From the NCBI GenBank assembly GCA_034766995.1, contig CM068325.1:2624236-2688235 (forward strand): a DNA stretch of 64,000 nucleotides, written 5' to 3'. The position numbers and the translations under genes are program-made. Source of the DNA: Acanthacorydalis orientalis (Eukaryota; Arthropoda; Insecta; Megaloptera; Corydalidae). Positions 23,161 to 34,964 of the stretch are shown piece by piece. Every line of letters begins with the position of its first letter. The stretch's first letter is position 1. Below the pieces are notes generated by a model. The model did not search any database. It was not told the DNA's origin and saw only the letters and a list, made by a program, of their open reading frames with translations.

Positions 23161-24043
23161 CCTTTATTTAAATGTTACCTAATTGAATTTTATTTTTATG
23201 TACACGAAATATACACGTTAGAATTGCTATTTTATTGGTAGTCTAGTAAAATATTCAATGAATTAATTATTTGATGGTATATATTGCTAAAAAAAAAACA
23301 TAGCGCGTTCATATGATCACACTAGGAGGCGTATGCCGGGTTGAAATCTGTAGTTTTGATTAAACATTGAACAAAAGACAAGTGTTCCTCGGCCGTGTTT
23401 AATAGCTAAATATAATACATTTATGGGCGGCGGCGATAGAATCGACGAGAATATATCATATTACCGTATCGGTACTCGAGGTGAAAAATGGCACTGGCCT
23501 CTATTCACTCGAACGACGAATGCCATCATGCGTAATGCATGGCTTCTCATGGAAAGAATCACAATATATCACAATTACAATTTCATCGTTCAATAATTCT
23601 AACGTATCGTCAAAATTTCAAAAAAATTCCGTCCGATTTCGGCCATCCGTCGTCTTTAAAATTTAGCAGGATATCTGATGATATACGTGGTGAGGGGCAT
23701 TTAGTGACGGAGTCGCGTCAGAGACGTAGATGTGCCGCCACTGGTTTCTCGAAAACATTTAAAGGATGGGACAGACATGTGGCCAGCATTTAAAGGGACA
23801 AGTCCTTTCGAACCTGTTAAGTTGCCGTTTTTAAATTTCCAAGCGTAATGAGACAGTTTTCGAAGAATAACATGTGGCCATCATTTAAAGGGACAAGTCC
23901 TTTCATACCTGTAAAGTTACCATTTTTAAATTCTCAAGCTTAAAAAGACAGTTTTCGAAGAATAATATTACCTCTCTAATCATCAGTAATGAACAAATAC
24001 CAATATTCGTTTCACTGTTTCGAGAAATTCAAAAGGGAAAAGA
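23161..24043. repeat. Spacer, right part, with tandem ~97-bp units
   Basis: Two tandem copies (from about 23,774 and 23,871) of a unit contain ATGTGGCCA, GGGACAAGTCCTTTC, TTTTTAAATT and GACAGTTTTCGAAGAATAA. Further copies lie at about 25,160-25,255 and, inverted, at 20,105-20,195. The first 600 bp hold only short frames without support. Confidence 0.6.
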
Positions 24044-25432
24044 TATTAAAAACGAACGATCAGAGTGCAAGTGTTCGTGTATATTTGCGAGTTTTTGCGG
24101 TTCAATTAAAACAATGCGGAGTTTCGATCGGTCGGTAAGTATTTTTAATCCGGTTATGATTTTTTAACACTTATTTCATAAAATGTTGAAAGTTTTATTT
24201 AAATTTATATTCAGAGTTGAATTTTCACTCTTCGGAATCGTAAAAAAATTACATTCCGATCAAAATATTGATTATTTTAGCTAAAAAAATCACGACACTA
24301 TTAAATACCCAAATACGATTCTGTATTAAATTCTGATAGAAGACAGAAAGAAAATCAAATAATAATTATTTGTCATAGTTGATATAATTAATGAGATAGT
24401 GGTCGGTTATTAGCAAAAAATCTAAGAACGTTAACAAACATGTTTGTTGCAACAGGAAAGAAATTCAATATTAAAAAGAGACAAAAAATATGTTTTACAG
24501 AGGTAGAGTATAAGTAATTATACTGTCACACCGCCTCTGAGAGCCATGCTAAACGTACTGCAACCCTGGCCATCCCGCTCTTTTATTGTTCATATTCATC
24601 AGTGCACTAGTAAAAAATATTTTTGATTGTTTAAAAAAGAATCATTGATACATTTTTTTCAGTACATAATTCTGTGTTGTAAATGCAAAAAATCATCACG
24701 AAACAACTGAAGAGATTAATATTTTATAAACAAGTTTATCTTATTAGTATCGAAATTATCAAAATACCGTTCGAACACATGTCTAACACTGTCTAAATTC
24801 ATTTTTGCAAACAAATTCTTTTTCACCTTCCATAAATTACAAAAAAAAACATGTTCTATCAAAAAAGTTCAATAAACGTTTGTTGATCACTTTCGATTAT
24901 TGCTTATGCACATTTCATTCTTTATTATCATCAGAATACTAAAATAAAGAACAATATTTTTTTTAATTTTCGAAACAAATATCTTTTTTTTAAAAAATAA
25001 CATTTCTATATAATTTTAAACACTGATATAAATATTTTCAGAGTATATATGAACTTTATCTATGATATTTTCATTTATATCTTTTAAATGGATTTAAGAA
25101 ATATTTTGTATTTAAAGAAATGCAATGAACCTATTCGCATGAATTAAAGGATAGGATAGACATGTGGCCAGGAATTTAAAGGGACAAGTCCTTTCATACC
25201 TGTTAAGTTGCCGTTTTTAAATTTCCAAGCCTAATGAGACAGTTTTCGAAGAATAATATTACCTTTCTAATCATCAGTAATGAACAAATACCAATAATCG
25301 TTTCACTGTCACTTAACAGTAAATGCGGAAAATTCGAAAAGTTACCGTTTCATACCTCGAACGGGTAGCCATTTTTAAACATCAGAGTGTAACACAAGAT
25401 ACTTACTGATCAGTGTACAAAGAAGCACGACG
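24044..25432. repeat. Inner palindrome arm, right side
   Basis: Reverse complement of about 19,920-21,309. It ends abruptly at 25,432, where the truncated 5' end of a Utopia element begins. The last base still pairing is 25,432 against 19,920. No gene. Confidence 0.85.
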
Positions 25433-28053
25433 ATTTGCGTTCGCCGGTTGGCCCGGACGAAGGACACCGCCCCGGGAAGAGACGGAATTAAATATTCTTT
25501 CTTGAAACGTCTCGACCCGGGGTGTGTTGTACTAACATATATTTTCAATCGCTGCCTCCACGAGGAGAGGACTCCACTGGCGTGGGCCGACACCCGGACG
25601 GTGCTCGTGCACAAAAAGGGTAGCCGTGACGATTTGGACAACTGGAGGCCGCTCACGCTCGGTGGCACGATGTCCAAGTTGTATGCTGGGGTCCTGGCTG
25701 ACAGGGTGGCTTCGTGGGCGAAGACAACGGGGAACATTTCGCCAGTGCAGAAAGGGTTCCTGGAGCACGAGGGGTGTTACGAACACAACTTCGTGGTCCA
25801 GAGTGCCCTTGATGACGCACGTCGTGAGGGCAGACAGATCGTGCTGGCATGGCTTGACCTTGCCAACGCGTTCGGGTCTGTTCCTCACGGCCACATACGG
25901 CGGGTGCTTTCCCTGTTGAACTTGCCCAGGAAGCTGCAGGGTGTGGTTGCCGAACTTTACTCCCGGGCTTTTACCACGGTTCGGACATCGACTGGGGAGA
26001 CCCAGCCGATTCCGATCCGTGCCGGGGTAAAGCAAGGCTGTCCGCTCTCCCCCATGCTGTTCAACTTGGCCATCGAGCCTCTGGTGAGGGCGGCCCTCGG
26101 TATGTCCGGGTCGCACGGCTACCAATTATTTGATCATCATTTCTCGATCCTGGCGTACGCTGACGACGTGGTGCTCCTCGCCAAGGACCCCTCGTCCATG
26201 CAATCATTGCTGGACGAGGTGGGCGCGGCCGCCACCTGGATGGGTATCAAGTTCAACGCCTCCAAATGCGCCTCGCTTCACGTCGACTGCCGGCGCAAGA
26301 GGAAAGCGTGTGACACACGATTCACGCTCCTGGGAGACCGGTTGGAAGCTTTACAGGAGGGAGATTATTACGAACATCTTGGTGTACCCACTGGGTTCCG
26401 CGTAACCCAGACCCCCCTAGAAACTATTAACAACATTAGGGGGGACGTTATGCGGGTACACCACTCCCTCCTGGCCCCCTGGCAAAAATTAGAGGCCCTA
26501 AATATGTTCATCCTTTCTCGTCTTGACTTCGCGCTCCGTGGGTGTAATATCAGAAAGGGTCCCCTCACGGAGCTCGATAAGATCATTCGAAGCAAGGCGA
26601 AGAAATGGATGAACCTACCGCAGAGGGCCTCAGCAGATATTTTATATATAACATCTTACCAGGGGGGTGCTAACTTGCTCCAACTCGGTGACTCCGCGGA
26701 CGTGAGCCGGGTGGTGCACGCTTTCCGCCTACTGTCCTGCCCAGACGAAGTGGTCAGGACAGTGGCTTGGGCCGGCCTTCGGCGTGCAGCGAGGCGGAAG
26801 ATTGGAGGCGAGCCTGATAATTTCATGCTGGCGGCGTACCTGAGCGGGTCACTGGAGGGTGCTCTGGGGCGTGACGGTGGGGATGTTTCGAGTCTATGGA
26901 CCCAGGCTCGAAACGCCTGCCGCCGCCTCAGAGCCAAGCTGGATGTCAGCTTCCGGTGGTCCGACGACACGGCGGACATGTCGGTCGTCATCGGCCGCCC
27001 GGGACAGGTGCCGGATCGTGTGGTGGTCCCGGAGGCGTCGCGGGCCTTTGCACTTCGCTCGTTGAGAGCCGCCGTCCGAGCATATCACCATCGTCGCCTC
27101 ATCGGCCTACGTGATCAGGGCAAGGTGATCGAGACGACCGGAAAGACACCGATCTCCAACCACTTTCTGCTGAATGGAAAGTACACGCGGTTCTGTGAGT
27201 ACCGTTTTATCCACCGCGCTCGGCTCGACGTCGTGCCACTTAATGGCACGCGCCGATTCGGGCACGGGGATAAACGGTGCCGACGATGCGGCTACGCCAA
27301 TGAGACGTTGCCGCACGTCCTCAACCACTGTACGGTCCATTCGGCTGCATGGCAGCACCGACATAACAACGTACAGAACCGTCTGTCGCGTGCTGCCAAA
27401 GTGGGCGGACCCATTTCCATCCGGGTCAATAAGGAGGTTCCGGGAGTCGACAGTCGCCTTCGTCCTGACATCGTGAGGATCGACGAGACGACGAGGAGGA
27501 TAACGATCGTCGACGTGTGCATTCCATTCGAGGGATGCCGTGACGCCCTGGAGGGGGCTCGGCAGCAGAAAATAGCCAAGTATAGCGGTCTTGCTGCCCA
27601 GCTCACCCTCCAGGGTTTCACGGTGTCCGTGGATGCATTCGTCGTCGGTTCGCTCGGCGGCTGGCTCTCGTCGAACGACAAGGTCGCGGCGTCCCTGGGC
27701 ATCGCACCCCGGTACCTGTCCACGATGGCTAAGCTGATGGTGGCCGACACGATCCGCTGGTCCCGAGATGTGTACATCGAACACGTGTCCGGGGTCCGGC
27801 AATATCATCCGCCGGACAATACCCCGCATCCACCAGCGGCAGCGCCGACCCAGGCTCAACATTCTAACGAGGAAGAAGCCGAAGAGGAACAATGATTTTT
27901 AATTTGTTTTTCCTGTTAAATAACATTTTAAAATTTATTTTAAATATGTTATGTTTGTTTGCTTTTATGTACACACTTTGATCTGCGATGATTCTTTATT
28001 ATGCTCTATATTATAATTTTATCTGTACTATTTACTAAATAAAATTACTTTAT
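25433..28053 (+). mobile_element. Utopia-type retrotransposon A, 5'-truncated
   Basis: The element starts inside the coding region at the palindrome breakpoint and keeps the RT, CCHC, RLE and 3' untranslated regions. It ends ...AAAATTACTTTAT immediately before a 21-bp copy of U2 sequence (28,054-28,074). It lies in the same orientation as U2. Its coding sequence closely matches the old fragments in both arms, so they are one family, while the neighbouring element B is a more distant family. RLE-encoding non-LTR elements inserted in U2 genes are known as Utopia; assignment is by target and domain layout, not by phylogeny. Confidence 0.9.
25448..27895 (+). CDS. Utopia A polyprotein, C-terminal 815 codons, intact
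   Basis: Uninterrupted to the stop at 27,893-27,895; the native N-terminus is lost and there is no true start codon. In order: the RT fingers (PLAWADTRTVLVHKKGS, NWRPLTL), motif A LAWLDLANAFG near 25,850, motif B GVKQGCPLSPMLFNLAIEP near 26,030, and the active site LAYADDVV near 26,155. A thumb follows, then a CCHC knuckle with spacing C-x2-C-x8-H-x4-C at about 27,278-27,331. Last is a restriction-like endonuclease with RPD near 27,460 and IVDVCIPFEG near 27,505. The enzyme would nick U2 DNA and prime reverse transcription. Without the N-terminal zinc fingers it is unlikely to be autonomous, yet it shows no stops, which points to recent insertion. Confidence 0.9.
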   Translation: MARTKDTAPGRDGIKYSFLKRLDPGCVVLTYIFNRCLHEERTPLAWADTRTVLVHKKGSRDDLDNWRPLTLGGTMSKLYAGVLADRVASWAKTTGNISPVQKGFLEHEGCYEHNFVVQSALDDARREGRQIVLAWLDLANAFGSVPHGHIRRVLSLLNLPRKLQGVVAELYSRAFTTVRTSTGETQPIPIRAGVKQGCPLSPMLFNLAIEPLVRAALGMSGSHGYQLFDHHFSILAYADDVVLLAKDPSSMQSLLDEVGAAATWMGIKFNASKCASLHVDCRRKRKACDTRFTLLGDRLEALQEGDYYEHLGVPTGFRVTQTPLETINNIRGDVMRVHHSLLAPWQKLEALNMFILSRLDFALRGCNIRKGPLTELDKIIRSKAKKWMNLPQRASADILYITSYQGGANLLQLGDSADVSRVVHAFRLLSCPDEVVRTVAWAGLRRAARRKIGGEPDNFMLAAYLSGSLEGALGRDGGDVSSLWTQARNACRRLRAKLDVSFRWSDDTADMSVVIGRPGQVPDRVVVPEASRAFALRSLRAAVRAYHHRRLIGLRDQGKVIETTGKTPISNHFLLNGKYTRFCEYRFIHRARLDVVPLNGTRRFGHGDKRCRRCGYANETLPHVLNHCTVHSAAWQHRHNNVQNRLSRAAKVGGPISIRVNKEVPGVDSRLRPDIVRIDETTRRITIVDVCIPFEGCRDALEGARQQKIAKYSGLAAQLTLQGFTVSVDAFVVGSLGGWLSSNDKVAASLGIAPRYLSTMAKLMVADTIRWSRDVYIEHVSGVRQYHPPDNTPHPPAAAPTQAQHSNEEEAEEEQ

Positions 28054-28074
28054 CTGTTCTTATCAGCTTAATAT
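28054..28074 (+). other. 21-bp U2 target-site duplication (5' copy)
   Basis: CTGTTCTTATCAGC followed by TTAATAT, identical to 32,510-32,530. It separates elements A and B and marks the insertion point between the GTAGTAT branch-site region and CTGTTC of U2. Confidence 0.95.
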
Positions 28075-31000
28075 GTATGGGAATGGCCCCCGCGCGTGGG
28101 GGTTCCCAGTTTTTCCTGCGACATAACATCTACGTCGAGGTGCATCCTTCCTGCGACAGAAACGAAATATAGTGCGAAATATACGGCCTAGTGACAATAG
28201 GACAAGTACTTAGTGAACAACCGAAAGTGGCTTTAGTGAACAATCGAACAGTGACATTAGTGAACAATCGAATAGTGGCATTAGTGAGCAATTGAATAGT
28301 GGCATTAATGATCAATTGAATAGTGGGAAATACCATAATGGTATAAGTCATTAGTGCCGCACAATAATGACACTCTGCAATAAACACTAACGACCGGAAA
28401 GCCCATCGCCAGGTAGTGTGCTGTGAAATAATCCGTCGGTGATTCTGAGAAAAAACAGCATATCACGTAAATCTCATCGAGAATATCCATTACTGCGTAC
28501 AAGAATCACTGCGGAAAACATGTCTGGAAATCACATGGTAATTTCGCATGCCACACTGGCGTTGGACGCGATGGTAGACGACGGCGACAACATCCGAGAG
28601 GAGAGTGTGATCGTTGAGATCGAGTACCCGTTCCCAGCGGAGTTCCCGTGCATGCGCTGCGGCGGTGCAGGCTCAAAAACAGCGGGACGGAATTGCTTCA
28701 GGTACAAAACCCACTCCGACCTAAAGAAACATCTGAAAAAGGTCCACGGCCCGCCCGTACTTATCTTCGTGTGCGCGGGCTGCCAGAAAAAAGAGGAGAA
28801 CCTGAAGAAATTGAAAGCGCACGCCGCCAAGTGCCTGGGAATACGGAGGAACGACGACGCAGACGAGGCGCACATAGAACCCGTGTCGGGAACAGCACAG
28901 GCGATGCCCAACATAAACACCGACGGGATTCCTGCGGCCGCCACAAACGACGATCACACTGACGCCGCCGACACTGCCACGACAAACCAAGCGTTGACAT
29001 CAGACGCAGAGGCCCCAACACCACCGCCACTGCCAAACCCGACCTGGACAACAGATACCGCGGCGAAGAAGAGAATGAAAAGGGTTCATCCGCGGGCTGC
29101 TGCTGACGCTGCTACTACTCGTAACTACCACGACTCACTGGCGTCCATACTTGGAGATCAGTGCCCAGACTCGCCGTCCGAACCGGATCTGCGGGAACAC
29201 ATGGCAAAAGAGCAGACGCAATTAGCACCACAGCAGCAGCAATCACACCCATCCCAGTCAATATCAGAACACGACATAGAAACCGCGACCAGTGCCGAGG
29301 CAATGCCCGCCCCCAACGTCGACACAACGGAAGATGCTGCAAACACTTCAGGAAACAAAGCTGCAGCACCACAAGCGAACCCACCGCCAATAATGGAGGT
29401 CCGTCTAACGGACGACCAGTGTCGATGGATTGACCAGCTGAGCAGAGCAGACAGCTGGGAGGAGTTCGAATCGACTGTGGGGGCAATTACCGAAGAGTTC
29501 GCCGCGCTAAAACCGACAACGCAGACCATGGTGAGGAGGCGATGCAGCAAAAGAACGTATCCGAACAGCCGCCCAGTAAACGGAGGCAACCGACGCGGAA
29601 AGCCATGGTTTGACGCCGCGGAAGCATCGAAACTACAAAAAATGTACCGCGTCAACAAAAGGAAAGCGATAACGCAGATCCTCCAGGGTCCCGATTGCTC
29701 GCCGTACTGCCAGGTGAGCGCCGAAGTGGTCACCGACCACTATAGACGCGTGTTCGCTGCGAATGATCGGCCACGGCGAGCCATGCCCGATCACGTCCAG
29801 AGGACATTGCATCCAAAGCAGTACGACGAGACGGTGACCGGAGTACCGACGGCGTCGCTCGAAGAAGACTTCGCACCTGAAACGGTCACAGCCCGCTTGC
29901 TGAGGACTTCGGACACGGCACCAGGGAAAGATGGCGTCAGATACTCGTACCTGAAGCGATTGGACCCGGGCTGCCGTGTCTTGACGAAGATCTTCAGCCG
30001 ATGCTTCCGGGAGGAAAAGACACCGCTAGCGTGGGCGGACACGAGGACGGTGCTCGTGCACAAGAAAGGACGTAAGGATGACCTGACGAACTGGCGGCCA
30101 CTAACGATGGCCAACACGATGGCCAAGTTATATGCGGCAGTAGTTGCCGACCGCATCGCTTGCTGGGCGAAGGGGACGCGCAACATCTCGCCTGTGCAGA
30201 AAGGCTTTATGGAAGGTGAGGGATGCTTCGAGCATAACTTCATAGTCCAGACGGCCATTGATGACGCACGGCGAGATGGTAGGGACCTGGTGCTGGTGTG
30301 GCTTGACCTCACCAACGCGTTTGGCTCCCTGCCGCATGACCACATAGAGGGTGCGCTGCGCGAGATGAACCTCCCCAAAAAGCTACTGAGCGTGGTAACC
30401 GAACTATACTCCCGCACTACTACCACTGTACGCACGACATCGGGGGAGAGCGACGTCATCCACATGCGTGCGGGAGTCAAGCAAGGATGCCCGCTCAGCC
30501 CGATCATCTTCAACTTGGCCATCGACCCACTAATAAGGGTGGCTCAGCAGGAGGCCGGATCGCTAGGGTACACTATGCACGGGCACGAATTCTCGACACT
30601 GGCATACGCGGACGACGTGGTGCTGATCGCCAACGGAGCCGACTCCATGGCGCTGCTACTGGAGCGGGTCGGAGAGGCAGCGGACTGGATGGGACTGAAA
30701 TTTAACCCGAAAAAATGCGCTTCGTTGCACATTAAAAAAAGATGCGGAGTGCAGCCCACCCAGTTCACCATCCAGGTTGGGAACCCAGTGGTATTGAACG
30801 AAGGCGAGGAGTACCAGCATCTCGGTATCCCTACCGGGTACCGAGTGGCACAGACACCGAACGAATCGATCACAGCGATCCATGAGGATGTGAGGAAGCT
30901 GGATGAGTCCCTTCTAGCGCCCTGGCAGAAGCTGGAGGCCCTCAACATGTTCTTACTGTCAAGGATGGAGTTCATCCTACGCGGTGCAAACGTCGCCAAT

Positions 31001-32509
31001 GCGCCGCTAATAGCCGCCGACAAAACCATCAAGGCGGCCGCTAAGAAATGGACGAACCTCCCGAAACGAGGGTCCCCGGAACTGCTATACATCAGATCGT
31101 ACCAGGGAGGCGCGAATCTGATACCACTGGCGGACTCGACCGACGTCAACAGGGTAACCCATGGCTTCAAGCTCCTGGCGTGTAGGGACACTACCGTCAG
31201 GGAGGTGGCGTGGGCAAGTCTGCGAAGAGTCGTCGACAAGAGGATTGGGTCGACCACATCGGACGAGACGACGATCGCAAATTACCTGAGCGGATCCATG
31301 GACGAACGACTGGGGAGATAAAGCGGCGACATCACGAGCCTGTGGACGCAGACTCGCAGCGCGTGTCGCCGCCTCCACAACAAGATCGGCGTCACCTTCC
31401 ACTGGTGCGCTGAGAAACAGGACCTGTCCCTAGTCGTGCGCGTTGCAGGACGCGATTCGGAACGTACCATCGTCCCGGAGACAGCACTGGCACAGGTAAC
31501 GCGAACACTGCGTACGGGAGTGCGGGCATACTATGCGGCGCGGCTATTGAGGAAGCCGGACCAGGGGAAAAGCTTCGCGATGACGTCGAGAGCGGGAGCC
31601 AGCAACCATTTCATCTTGAATGGCAAATATACTCGCTTCTGTGACTGGCCTGGTTCATCCACCGGGCCAGGCTAGACGTCGTTCCGTTGAACGGCGCTCG
31701 ACGCTTCGGCACCGGCGACAAGAGGTGTCGCAGATGTGGGTACAAGAACGAAACGCTGGCTCACGTGCTGAACCATTGCAAGGGGCATTCAGCGGCGTGG
31801 CAACGACGCCACGACGACGTCCTTAACAGGCTCGCCCGGGCGTCGAAGGTGGACAGAGGCAGTACCATTGACGTCAACAAGACCGTGAAAGGGGTGAGCG
31901 GAGCGCTGAGACCCGACCTGGTGATCCGGAACGAGACAACGAAGGAGATCCGGATCGTCGACGTCTGCATCCCGTTCGAAGGAGCGGCAGGTGCCCTTGA
32001 GGAGGCGAGGTTGCAAAAAACCCAAAAATATAACGCAATTGCAACCGAGCTCACCAACAAAGGGTATCGTGTGGCGGTAGAGGGATTCGTCGTCGGGTCG
32101 CTGGGAGCATGGCTCTCGAGCAACGAGAGGGTCGCAAGGCTGCTGGGTATCTCGCAGCGGTATGCGGCAACTATGGCGCGGCTCATGGTCTCGGACACCA
32201 TTAGGTGGAGCCGGGACATCTACGTTGAACACCTGACGGGACAGCGCCAGTATCAGAGTGCTCAGTGATCTTGCGGACGACGACAGAGTGGCTGATAGGG
32301 ACATACGAACATTATGAAAGTATAGTGATATGTGAAAATGAGCGTGGGTGTGAGTGCGTGAAAGTGCAGAATGTATGTATAGATATGTGTGCATAGGCGC
32401 ACGTATATACAAGAAATCCATAATATATATTTATTAAATTGAAGCGATAGTATTACGTTAAACATGTTAATATTCTTTGTATAATCTCTATAAAAATAAA
32501 CTACTTAAT
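28075..32509 (+). mobile_element. Utopia-type retrotransposon B, near full length
   Basis: A 4,435-bp element lies between perfect 21-bp U2 duplications. The 5' terminus forms a strong hairpin (GGGAA/TTCCC and CCCCC/GGGGG at 28,079-28,107). The 5' untranslated region holds about five 24-bp tandem units (28,208-28,327). One long coding region follows (28,520-32,268), then a 241-bp 3' untranslated region without poly(A). The 3' half of U2 continues directly after it. Orientation matches U2. The element carries one nonsense and one frameshift lesion but is otherwise complete. Confidence 0.93.
28520..32268 (+). pseudogene. Utopia B polyprotein, broken by one stop and one frameshift
   Basis: I chose ATG 28,520 (after AAC) because upstream codons lack an ATG. 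Residues 44-76 hold C-x2-C with distal His residues, and 85-105 form a C-x2-C-x12-H-x3-C finger. A long Ala/Pro/Thr/Asp-rich linker follows. RT motif A VWLDLTNAFG is near residue 593 and YADD near 695. A TAA at 31,319-31,321 interrupts the RT C-terminal region. Two extra bases near 31,649 shift the frame in a conserved TRFCDW stretch. Beyond that lie the CCHC knuckle (about 31,727-31,780), the RLE motifs RPD (near 31,911) and IVDVCIPFEG, and a stop at 32,266-32,268. Zinc fingers and RLE in such elements recognise and cut the target. Confidence 0.9.
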
Positions 32510-32662
32510 CTGTTCTTATCAGCTTAATATCTGATACGTTCTGCATTGCAGGACCAGTATATTAAACTGATTTTTGCAAAATGGCGGAGTGCTTTTAGAG
32601 GAGCTTGCTCCACCTCCGCCGCGGGTTGGCCCGGTATTGCAGTACCGCCGGGTCCGGCCTTC
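32510..32662 (+). pseudogene. U2 snRNA gene, 5'-truncated by Utopia insertion
   Basis: Begins at CTGTTCTTATCAG and continues through the Sm site (ACTGATTTTTGC) and both 3' hairpins to GGGTCCGGCC. The first 42 nt, including GUAGUA and stem-loop I, and the promoter are gone. It differs from the left-arm gene by very few bases. It cannot make functional U2. Confidence 0.95.
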
Positions 32663-32934
32663 ATTACTTTAATTCAAACATATCAAAAAAGTCTCTCAGA
32701 ATCATAAAAAGAGGTCTCTTTGATTTGAAATGTCTCTCTGCTGAAGTCGATCCAAGCTTGCAGGGAGTCTAACGTAGTATCGAGCAGCCACTCAATTTAA
32801 AATAGAAAAAAACAACACAGTAAACACTTGCATTATAAAATTGCGATTACTACAATAAATCTCACAAAATAATTGTGGCACTGTAATTAATTCACTTTCA
32901 CAAATTCTTTTTCAATTCCACAACCAACCATGAA
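32663..32934. other. U2 3' flank, right arm
   Basis: Mirror of the left-arm flank, without the ~175-bp extra segment. AT-rich, no gene. Confidence 0.7.
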
Positions 32935-32986
32935 TATATATATATATATACATATATATATGTATATATATATATATATGCATATA

Positions 32987-33079
<93 letters not shown>

Positions 33080-33240
33080 ACACACACACACATGCGCACG
33101 CGCACGCACACCCGCCCACACACGCACACACACACATCACATACACACATACACACATTCACATACACATACACATATACACATACACATACACAATCAC
33201 ACATACACACATACACATACACACAAACACATACTCATAC

Positions 33241-33271
<31 letters not shown>

Positions 33272-33410
33272 TACACACATTACACATACACATACACTCA
33301 TACACATACACATACACACACATACAGACATACATACACATACACACACACATATATATATATATATATACATATACCCTTGTATATATATATATATATA
33401 TTTATATTTT
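32935..33410. repeat. Compound (TA)/(CA)n microsatellite, right arm
   Basis: Mirror of 16,215-16,755 with different repeat lengths: about 130 bp of TA/TGCATA repeats, then about 270 bp of ACACATAC-type repeats, then TA again. Confidence 0.95.
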
Positions 33411-33454
33411 GATCATCAATGTTCCTATAAATTATTATTGTTAAATATCATTGA

Positions 33455-34943
33455 AAAACGCAAGACCTGTTCGCCGGAAGCGTCGGCGACCGGTAAACGA
33501 AGTACCGAACTTCGACCCCGTGGAGGCAGCGAAAATCCAAAAACTGTACCGGGTCAACAAGCGAAAAGCGATGGTGCAGATTCTCCGTTCAGAGAACGGC
33601 ACGCCGTACTGTGAGGCGCCCACGGCGGTGGTCGAGGACCACTTGCGTGGGATGTTTGCCGAACGGGACCGGGAGGAGGTGGAGATGCCCGATCTCGTTC
33701 GGCAGGCGTTTAACCGCCCGCAGTGCGACGTGGCCGAGGATTCCTTCGTTGAAGAATTCTCGGCGGAATCTGTACTTCGCCGGTTGGCCCGGACGAAGGA
33801 CACCGCCCCGGGAAGAGACGGAATTAAATATTCTTTCTTGAAGCGTCTCGACCCGGGGTGTGTTGTCATCACTTATATTTTCAATCGCTGCTTCCGCGAG
33901 GAGCGGACTCCACTGGCGTGGGCCGACACCGAGGATAACGATCGTCGACGTGTGCATTCCATTTGAGGGATGCCGTGACGCCCTGGAGGGGGCTCGGCAG
34001 CAGAAAATAGCCAAGTATAGCGGTCTTGCTGCCCAGCTCACCCTCCCGGGTTTCACGGTGTCCGTGGATGCATTCGTCGTCGGTTCGCTCGTCGGTTGGC
34101 TGTCATCGAACGACAAGGTCGCGGCGTCCCTGGGCATCGCACCCCGATACCTGTCCACGATGGCCAAGCTGATGGTGGCCGACACGATCCGCTGGTCGCG
34201 AGATGTCTACATCGAACACGTGTCCGGGGTCCGGCAATACCATCCGCCGGACACTACACCGCCTCCACCAGCGGCAGCGCCGACCCTGGCCCAACTACAG
34301 AATTTTGGCGAGGAAACAGCTGAATAAGAACATAGATTTTAATTTGTTTTTTATAAATCTTATGTACCATATTTTAAGTGCCTTTTTAATATGTTATATT
34401 AGTTTTTTTTTATTCTCTACATCTTTGATCTTGCGATATATCTGAATTAAGTTCTGTATTGTTATATTTATATTATTTTGCTTAAATAAAACTACCCCTC
34501 ACCCTGCAGGGTTTCACGGTGTCCGTGGATGCATTCGTCGTCGGTTCACTCGGCGGTTGGCTCTCGTCGAACGACAAGGTCGCGGCGTCCCTGGGCATCG
34601 CACACCGATACCTGTCCACCATGGCCAAGCTGATGGTGGCCGACACGATCCGCTGGTCGCGAGATGTCTATATTGAACACGTGTCCGGGGTCCGGTAATA
34701 TCATCCGCTGGACAACACCCCGCCTCCACCAGCGGCAGCGCTGATCCTGGCCCAACATCTCTTCGAGGAAGCAGCTGTATAAGAACAAGAATTTTTAATT
34801 TGTTTTTGTTATGTATAATATTTTAAAATTATTTTTAATATGTTATGTTATTTAATTTTAAAACTACACTTGATTTGCGACATTTCTATTGTGCTATATA
34901 TTACTTTGTACAAATTATTATTTACTAATAAAAACTGCTTAAT
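33455..34943 (+). mobile_element. Two truncated Utopia 3' fragments, right arm
   Basis: The first (33,455-about 34,493) encodes the pre-RT region from about 33,460, RT fingers to PLAWADT, then jumps near 33,929 to the endonuclease region, with a frame change, ending at 34,325. Its 3' untranslated region runs straight into a second copy (34,494-34,943). That copy holds only the end of the RLE domain, with a stop inside (CGG-TAA at about 34,695), and a 3' untranslated region. Both match element A closely. The identical internal deletion in the left arm dates them before the duplication. Confidence 0.88.
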
Positions 34944-34964
34944 CTGTTCTTACCAGCTTAATAT
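34944..34964 (+). other. 21-nt U2 snRNA relic between Utopia fragments, right arm
   Basis: CTGTTCTTACCAGC then TTAATAT; one base differs from the U2 gene. It joins the 3' end of one Utopia copy to the 5' end of the next. There is no remaining U2 gene body on either side, so the original host U2 has been lost here. Confidence 0.88.
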
